NCBI GenBank assembly: GCA_003864495.1
Contig: ML133383.1
Span: forward strand, 703,560-767,559
Source of the DNA: Nemopilema nomurai
Taxonomy: Eukaryota; Cnidaria; Scyphozoa; Rhizostomeae; Rhizostomatidae
Direction of reading: 5' to 3'
Length of the DNA: 64,000 nt
Below, in pieces: positions 23,701-32,700 of this stretch (position 1 is its first letter; each line of letters opens with the position of its first letter). The notes beneath the pieces are model-generated. The model had not been told where the DNA came from. It saw only the letters and a list, made by a program, of their open reading frames with translations, and made no database searches. Made by a program: the position numbers and the translations under genes.

Positions 23701-26700
23701 AACTTCTTTCTTTGCAGGCGCTCACAACCTGAAGGCTGACCTCTTCCATGGCTACATTCTCGTCTACTCCGCAACTAGAAATGCATCCTTTGAGACAATG
23801 AGGTAAATATTTTTTAATTATTGCAGGGCAGATAAACCTAATTCTGAATTGGCTGGGGTGGTTGTGTTGCTTTTGAGCTCTCCGGCCTTGTTAAATTCGC
23901 CACATTAAAATCATCTCCAATTGATTCCTTTTTTCCGACCCCTAAAATAGCTTCTCTCGACGTTTCTCCACCTCCATTACATTACCCTGTTGAACACCAA
24001 ATAATAATATTATTCAGGAATTTTCAAGAGACCCATTTTTACTGTTATCACTTTTGCTTTTTCCTAACTTCAGCTCAGCTCCCCCTATAGCATCAGACTC
24101 CCCCGTTTCGCGTTCACCCTGAAAAGACAACCCCTCCCCCCCCCCCGTTTTTAATTAAAAGCGGCCCTTGGCTTGTGGAAGCAGCCTGGGAAGTTGTAAA
24201 TACTCCGGTTGCGATTTCACTGAGGGCGGACTAGTAAGATCGACTTCATTCACAGATGCTATTTCTTGGTATTGTATTCTTACTATCCGCCGGCCACCCC
24301 CTTGTAGTTATTCAAAGGGACCGTCTGTGCGGCTGTATTGTGGCTTTTAGTTGTTCTATGCGAACATATGCCGCGGCTTTTATGCCCCCCTTGTACGCTA
24401 TTCTAGCGGCCCCGTATACTCTATGCCCCCCGCCCTGTACCTTAATTTGGCAAAGCATGACCGATGTTACTCTGAAACTGATAATTACTTACGCAGCTAT
24501 GTCTTACAGTGCTGGGTTCTTTTTAAACTTTGTAGTTTTTGCGTGCCTTTGGGAAAAACTATTCACTGACCACTGGAGCGTTTCTTTTCCTATTTAGCGC
24601 CTTCGCAATGGCTGCGCCCCAAGTTCCCATTCAAGTGCTAGCTGTGACGGGTAGTGCCTCTGGTGCAAGCGTCGTTTTCCATAACGAGACTGCCTCGACT
24701 CTACTTGCTGGCGGGACGAACCTGGCCAATAAACTAAGTGCCAAGTTTCAGACGACGTCACCGCTGTTTCAGCATCAAAGTAAGTAACACATTCCCTACC
24801 CGTTTCGTAGTTCTACTTTATAGAGTCTATATGTTTGTCTGTTTTGGCGAGTACAGACACTGATGTAAGTAAGCACAATGGCTGAGTATTGAAGGAGTAT
24901 TGCGAGACGAATCAGAAAGAAGCTCTGCCTTATTGAACATAGTTTCAATAACTGATATATTTCCAAGACATTGGTTGTGTTGTGTGGCGTTGCGTTGCGT
25001 TGCGTTGCGCTGTCTTGTGTTATGTTGTGTTGCATTGCGTTATCCTGCGTTGTGTTATGTTGTGTGGCGTTATGTTACGTTGCGTTATCCTGTACTGTGT
25101 TGTGTTGTGTTGTCATGCAATGTATTGCGTTGTGTTGCGTTATGTTGTGTGGCGTTGTGTTGCGTTGCGTTATCCTGTACTGTGTTGTGTTGTGTTGTGT
25201 TGTCATGCAATGTATTGCGTTGTGTTGCGTTATGTTGTGTGGCGTTGTGTTGCGTTGCGTTATCCTGCATTGTGTTGTGTTGTGTTGTCTGGCAATGTAT
25301 TGCGTTGTGTTGTGTTATGTTGTGTGGCGTTGTGTTACGTTGCGTTATCCTGCATTGTGTTGTGTTGTGTTGTGTTGTGTTGTCTTGCAATGTATTGCGT
25401 TGTGTTGTGTTATGTTGTGTGGCGTTGTGTTGCGTTGCGTTATCCTGCATTGTGTTGTGTTGTTAGGTATTCCCGTGTGTTGTGTGCGATTCAAGTTCAG
25501 ATTTGTGGCGCCAAAACGTACTTTATTTTTTTGACGAGCATCACAATGATAGGCCATCGAATTCGTATTCGAATTTGCGTCGTTCAATGGAACTTCGTTC
25601 CTGGCTTGCTTTTGATTTGCTCAAACAGTGTTCCGAAGCAGTATCTGATACTAAGCGCAACATTTTCTATACCCAGCCGGAGCGTTTGCTGCCTTCTTCA
25701 CCACTGCCTACACAAAGAAAGACGAAACACAGTTCCAGATTGCCGGAATCAAGGGACGACCACTGCCCGAAGTTCCGTCTGCCGGTGCAGCACCGAGAAC
25801 AAACGGTAACCTGCCGATCGAGTCGGATTATGACGAAATTCCGGCTAGAAAACGACCGGACGATTCAAACATCAGCCCGTACGCGGAATATTCGAAGTTC
25901 ATGAAACTCCGGGCGGATACGATATCCGAGGACTCGACCCCTTCATCGCCGATGAGAAACGCCAGTCAGAGTTCGTTTAAGGAACAGAGGTCTCGGTCCT
26001 CAACCCAGGATAGCAGAGATTCCAACTTTGAAGACACCTTCAGCATTCCCCACGACAGCACAGGTTTCAATGAATTTATATCTATCAAGAAATTCAATTT
26101 TTTCAGTGTGGGTTTCCGGTTATTAGAAGCTGATGCTGCACCCCATTCGATCGACTCTATCTTGTTTCGCCATTAACGTAGTCGTCCCCAATTCTATGCA
26201 TTTCTCCTTTTATTCATCTTCAGCCTGCATGCTTGTTACTTTATGAAATTATGCCTAATTGTTCTATCGAGCACTCCTAATTATATTATTTGTTTGTAGG
26301 TCTATATGCGCAAGTGATGAAAAATTTCCGCCAGAAATATCCTTCGGAGCAAACGAAAGAATCCAGTGATGGGGAAGAAGATTTGGAGTTCCAGTGGTGT
26401 GACAATGTGGCCTATGGGACGCGGAGCGCAGACACATCATTGTCGGCATCTATTAACCACGAGAGACAGTACAACACCGTACCACATCCGTCTCGCTCGC
26501 AGAAACCCGCAGGATCTGAAAAGAAGTACGCGACTATATCAGCTGCGACTGGGAACCAGTATGGCGACTATCCCGCCCCAAACAAGGCTCGTCCCGCGCT
26601 CTTTCCTCGGGATTCGAAGGATTCGCTTGGACAGAAGGAGCGACTGCCGGTTGATGGCTACGAGCCCGGGGACAGCTTGAGTTCTTTGTCATCAAGAAGC

Positions 26701-29700
26701 AAAGACTCATTGGGGTCGCAGGGTGGGGATGACTACACTAGCGTGAGGAACAGAATCGACTTTTTCAACAACAGGGGCGGCGAATCGCCCAGAAATAGGC
26801 GGCCACCTTCGTCGCCGTATTGGAGACGGGAGGCGAAAGGCTCGACGCTTGAGGACGACGAGCCCAAGGCCCCGCTTGCCAAGCAAGAGGTAATGTGGTT
26901 GTTGTTGCTTTTGTTTACCTCTGTTGACTAGTCCCATTCCATTCGATGCTGATCTTGTCTGTAGCAAAGTAGAATTTTCTATTCATCCACAATGCTTGCT
27001 TTTGTACCAACTGCGTCTTGGCGCTAGTTTTGGTACCCAGCCTGTTGTTCTGACACAAAGGCGACTATGCATGGTCTTCTGTATCCTGGAACATCGTGAT
27101 TCACGTGTTTTCAACGTAGCAATTCTAGGCCACATTCTCTTAAGCTGTTATCCACGTGCGAGCAAATGTTATTTGTGCTTCAAACAAATGTTCTGCTCTG
27201 AAGCATTTGCTAGAACGGAGTGATAATCGAGATTCATTCTTAGGACGATCAAGAAAACATCGAGCACGCTATCGAGCAAGTTCGAGAGTCCCTGGAAATC
27301 AACTTGAAGGTCAGACACGGAGCCGGTGATAAGTTGGAACACCTTGATACCAAAGACAGGGAACCGCCAATCGGAGAAAGCCTGCATGAAACATCTCGAA
27401 ACTCAGATTCCGACAATGCCCGGTCCAGATCAGGTATGTGTTTTAAGGTTCTCCCGAACATTAATTTAAACAGTATCAAATGGTTTCACGATTTCCTCTA
27501 CAGCGGTGTTGAAATCTTTCAGTGAATTCTAAATTAATATTTTTTTATAAAATATTAAACTAATAATTTTTTTATGAACAAATGCTTCGTAGTACAGAAC
27601 TTCATGATAGTTGGAAAAATCAGAAACAGCTTTTCACTAAACGTTGGAAAATGACCAAAAGCTGACACAATAAATAGCCAGTTGTGTATCAGACACGCTG
27701 GAGTGTGGTAAGACGAGCGTATGATTGGCTGTAAATCACTGTCACTTCAAACCTCACTTTCTGTCGTTTGCATACTCTGAGGAGTTTCCGACGAAAAAGG
27801 TCTTTAAGTATGCAAACACTATTTCTTGCTTTGAGAAAAATTTTGAGACAAACGTTTGTTTTAAACTTGACTAGGCTTGTAGATAAATGCCATTTAAAAC
27901 GTAGGCTGCTGCCAAAGAGAATGCTGATAAAAAGGGAACAAAATCTGATTTGTCAGTGTGATCTGAGATGAAAAGCCCCTGTTGGTGGAAACCAAGCCTG
28001 CATCATTTTTTGGAATTTTACGCTCGAACCCAGGCAACAGTAACAGAAGATTAAGGCTAAAGTGCAATGTTATGTACTTGGTGAGGACTGCTCAGTGAAT
28101 TACAACGCTGCGTATGGCATAAAGGGGCTTGCAATTCAACAGTCAATAGTCCTTGACCTGGGTAGTGAAAGCGTTACTGAAAATCAACACAGCTTTTATA
28201 TGCTAAGTTGTCTTTAGAGTGGTTTAATGGGCTCGAACTGCAAATATGCCCTCGGCTCATCCTGGTAAATCCCTTTAACCGTCAGTAGCAGTCATTGTGA
28301 AAGACATTCCTTCACTTGCATGCTTCTGTTTACGTAGGCTCAAAGCAGGACTACCTCTCAAGCCAGTTTCGCAAGATCATCCGAAGAATGTCGCCGGCCC
28401 CTTCGCCCGGTAACTCGGAGAACGACCTCAGCAAGATCGACACGAATACAATAAAGAAGATGAAGTCGAGGAAGAAGAACAAGAAGGAGAGCAAGGATCG
28501 GTACAGTGCGTCAACTGATGAAAAGAGCGGCAACAGCCCGCTGCCTCCAGCCCTTGACCAGACGCCGGAAGACGTCAAGTCGGAGAAGTCATCAAGAAAT
28601 TCAGGTTCGCGCTAGAATTCTTCGATCGATGCAAGGGCAAAATAACATCCTAATTGTTTTGTTAATCACAGCATTTGTTAGTCTGTCCATATCAACTATT
28701 CGTGTGTTCCAGCAAAGTTATTGACAATTGTGTCCCGTGTTAACTTACTAAAGATTTTTTATTCCTTTTTATTTTTATCAATTAGTACAGATTTATGAAA
28801 ACAACCGCACTTTTCACAGGCGAGGTCAAGTCCAAGTCGAAATTCAACTCATTGGACAGGATCTCGAAGCGGAAGTCCGATTCCAGGAAAGCCAACAAGC
28901 ACCCCCCGTCGTTGGTAATCGTGGACACTGATGATACTCACGTGGTGCAAAATTCGAATACATTCACGTTGTCGAAGAAGGACAAGAAGAAGAAACAGGT
29001 GGGGGCCTAGATTAGGCGTTGTTTTCACGCACTGCACTCAACTTTGTTAATTTTTATCACATTGAAATCCCAATTTCTTACCACATTAGAATCCTGATGC
29101 AATTCTCGTAGGAGCTTCTGAGGTAAACTTTTAAGCTACAATCTTCTTTTTCCATGCATTATTTTGCATTATTTTTCCAAGTTACTGCATAATTCCATCT
29201 TTCGCTCTATCTGCTGCCTTCGAAAAAAGATTAATCGCTAGTTGAAAACTTTGTAGTCTCGCAATATTTGGCCTCTCAAAAATTTCCCTATTTATTTTGA
29301 CATTATAATATACATTCTCATATATTAACTGATTGATTAACTTGCAAAACGTCTTCAAGAGCCACATAGTTTCCGACGTCTTATATTCTTGATGTTTGTT
29401 TTTATCAATTTGAATATTCTCTATATATTCATTCCTGTATTCTTAATTTACAAACTTCCGCCATTTTAGCAGAGCCATGATGACCTCGATGTGCCGTCGG
29501 ACCATCACGAGGTTAGATAAGTGATATCTCTTTCATGTAGCCAAGCGCTTTTCGCTATCTATCAATTTCCTACCAGTTTCTCTTTTGTATGATGGTTGGC
29601 TTTCGTGCGATGCTTTGTGTCTAGAAAATGATTTAACCACAAGTAAGCTGTTGATTTTTGTACAAACGTATTGAAACACTTTCTCCAAATTGAACAATGA

Positions 29701-32700
29701 TAGTTTTTGGTCTTTGTTTTCCTATTTCTTTCTAATGGCTATAGTTTTGCACGCAGGTTGTGGATACCTAGACACTATCGTATCACCACGGATTTTTAAA
29801 TTTCTTTATTGTGCAGCAAGGTGTCATTCGGTGTCTATGGTAGTGATGTCACGACAATCCACTACAGCAAAACTCTTTAATTGGAAGAATGAAATATAGA
29901 ATAAGGCAGACTTTTACTAGTAAACCAACCTTATTCTTTTTATTGACAAAGCTTTATTATTCTGTCTCCAGAATCCGTCAGATGACGATGGAACGGCTAA
30001 ACGAAAGGTAAAAATGCTCTTCAACAGAAAATATTTTTTCCAATCCCCATTTTTTTGGAGTCATTCAAATCTATAATCGATTGAGCCATAATGTTTGTTC
30101 GCTCCAACCATCTTCACGGCTCCGAAAATTTTTAACAAAATGCATTGTCGGTAGTTAACAACAGTAACCGCATCATTATGCTTTTGCCATGTGATGCCCC
30201 AGTTGGTTTTCCAGTTTTATTGTCGTCATTTATCCATTTGTATTTCCCTACCAAATAACTGTTCATTGCTCACAGAACAACTTTTTTCATCTCAAGCATA
30301 ACTTCATTTGCTTTAAAGTATAACAATCTGTATGGCAAAGTCGGGTTGCTCGCTTGTTTTAAGGAGACTTGATGCCCTTTGGCACTTGAGTGTAATTTGT
30401 AAGGTCCTTTTTTTTTCTTCAAGGCTGATTATCGCAACCCATTATTTTTCTTGCAACTCATGGTAGGCTGAAAAGTATATACAACTCTTTGTAAGATTTA
30501 ATATCTTTGTGTTCACATAAGCTGTGTTTTTTCCATGTTTGATTTCAAGACCTCCTTTTCGCAGCCAAAGAAGTCGCGGTCACTTCGATTTCCCAGGGAC
30601 AAAAGCAAGACTCTTAAAAACGACAAGGAAAGAAAAATTGACAAAGCGAGAAAGGATTGGGAGAAAAAGCAAAGGAAACAGAAAGTTGCGTACGAATATT
30701 TTGAGAAAAATTTGTCAGAAATATGCGACAATCAAACCCCGGTGCCAAGGTTTTTCAGCAAATGTTTGGAGCATATTGAGCTAGTTGGTGAGTTTGTTGA
30801 AGTTTTTAACCTCCAAGCATTTTTTGTATATGCTTGACAAACATTGATTAACGCACCCCCTCTAGTTTTCTGGTGATCATTTTATGGGTCCTGCAAGGTC
30901 CAGATGGGTTATTTTATGATGTCTTATAAGTGTTCCAATGCTGTCAGCAAATGCGCCTTGTGCTGGTCCTTCTGTCCTCAAAATTCAGGTCCTTGGAACT
31001 TTTTGAAGTGTGGCCCTGTTGCCATCACCCGTAAGGTTGGGGGTCAAAAAGGCCCCTCCCCAGAAATGGCAACAAGTCTCACACCTCTCCTCCACCCAAT
31101 TTTCAATAATGGTATTTCTAGGAATAACACCGAGTATTAGACATCCTTCATAATGTGGCCTCTTCGAAGAAAACACAAAACCAAGATAATAATGTGGAAA
31201 GTCATGGTAATTGTGATTGTAATGACTATTACAATTTCCTATTTTGCGAGAAGTATGATCATATTTCTGTTGGTCTTTCCTGGCATGGCCTTCAGCGGAA
31301 AGTGCCTGTTGATTATGGCCTTTATGCGAACCCAACTTCTCATAGACGCCCCAAACACGCCCCAAACAAACCCCAAACACGCCTCATAGACGCCCATGTC
31401 ACTGACAAGCTCTTTTCCTTTTTTGCCAGGCATTGACACTGAGGGTGTGTATCGAATCAGTGGAAACAAACAGGATATTGAACTTCTGCTGCAGCGATTC
31501 GATGCTGGTGAGAAACCCTTTGATTTCTACTGTTTTCGAGTATTATCAGATGATCAGTGATTACCAAACGAGAGATTTCTCGCCCCTTTGATTTAATTGA
31601 CATTTCACGCTTCAGTCTTCGTTTTCTTGGTGGATTTTTATGCCAGCTGTTAGCTGATTCAGTAAAACTTTCTTGCAGAGCGAAATCTGGATTTCCAAGA
31701 GTTGGGCATTTCCGTACATGCCGTGACGGGTGGATTGAAGAACTTTTTCAAGTTGCTGCCTACCCCTCTTGTGCCGGTCGAGTTTTACAAGAACATTCTT
31801 GATAGTATGGGTACGTATAGACAGCGCGGGAGGTTTTATTGAGTGTGTTTGTTCGGTTGCAAGGCAATGCAACCTCTGCAAAGAAACATTGAACTAATTT
31901 TTTTCATCAATACAAGTTTAAAGACGAGTGATGATATTTGGCCTTTTCACCAATAGTTGATGATATTTAATACCGTAGATTTTCAAAATAACACCTTTTA
32001 TTGGTATCTTGAGATCTTTCGAATGCAACGTAAGGAAGGTTTCCCTTCTAAGTAATTGTTCAAAATATGCGTATTTGATCAGTGCAACTTTTTTGCAAAG
32101 CAATCTTTGTGGAGCTAAATGACAATCCTCCTTAAACGTAGAAGAAGTAGCAATTAGGGACAAAATTTTGTCTCGGTCCTCTACAATTTTTCATACTTGT
32201 ATGAATTTTTTTCGGATTTGAATATCCCTTTTGAATTGTTTACTTTTTCATTTCAGTTATTATGAATGCAGACGAGAGGCTAACAAAGCTGAAGGGAATA
32301 ATTCAGAGTTTCCCGAAGTATAATCTGACGACGTTTAAGCAGCTAATGCTTCATCTAAAGAGGTGAGTAAACAACTCTAATAGTTCTCCTAAAAGTTTTT
32401 GCCTTGGAAGCAGGAATGCCTGATTTACTTAAGATTTGTTTGTTTTTTCGGTAGTGATAAGTGATATATTCCAAAGGGCTGTTTAGATTCAGGGCCAGAA
32501 GCAGATTTGTAGTATGAACAGCTTTCATTAAGATTAAAAGTAATTATGAATGGGGTATTAAAAATAATTGGCTAGATTTTTGTTAACAAAGCGGCAGATT
32601 GCACCAGTTCGTCCTTTTCAAGCTCCTGTCCTCTGTGGGTCATTTTGAGTTCAAAGGTCAAAAGTCAAAGGGCAGGAGATGTTATATCGTGCTTTTCCCT

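Noticed and set aside
24900..25809. Long Cys/Val/Leu-rich ORFs (up to 275 codons) in three + frames and two minus frames
   Set aside because: They are read-through of a 5-bp repeat array inside p190 intron 8. All frames are open because 5 is not a multiple of 3. The end of one overlaps p190 exon 9 in the wrong frame.
29123..29133. 11-nt possible microexon GAGCTTCTGAG between CTCGTAG and GTAAAC
   Set aside because: Both neighbours are phase 0, so an 11-nt exon would break the p190 frame.
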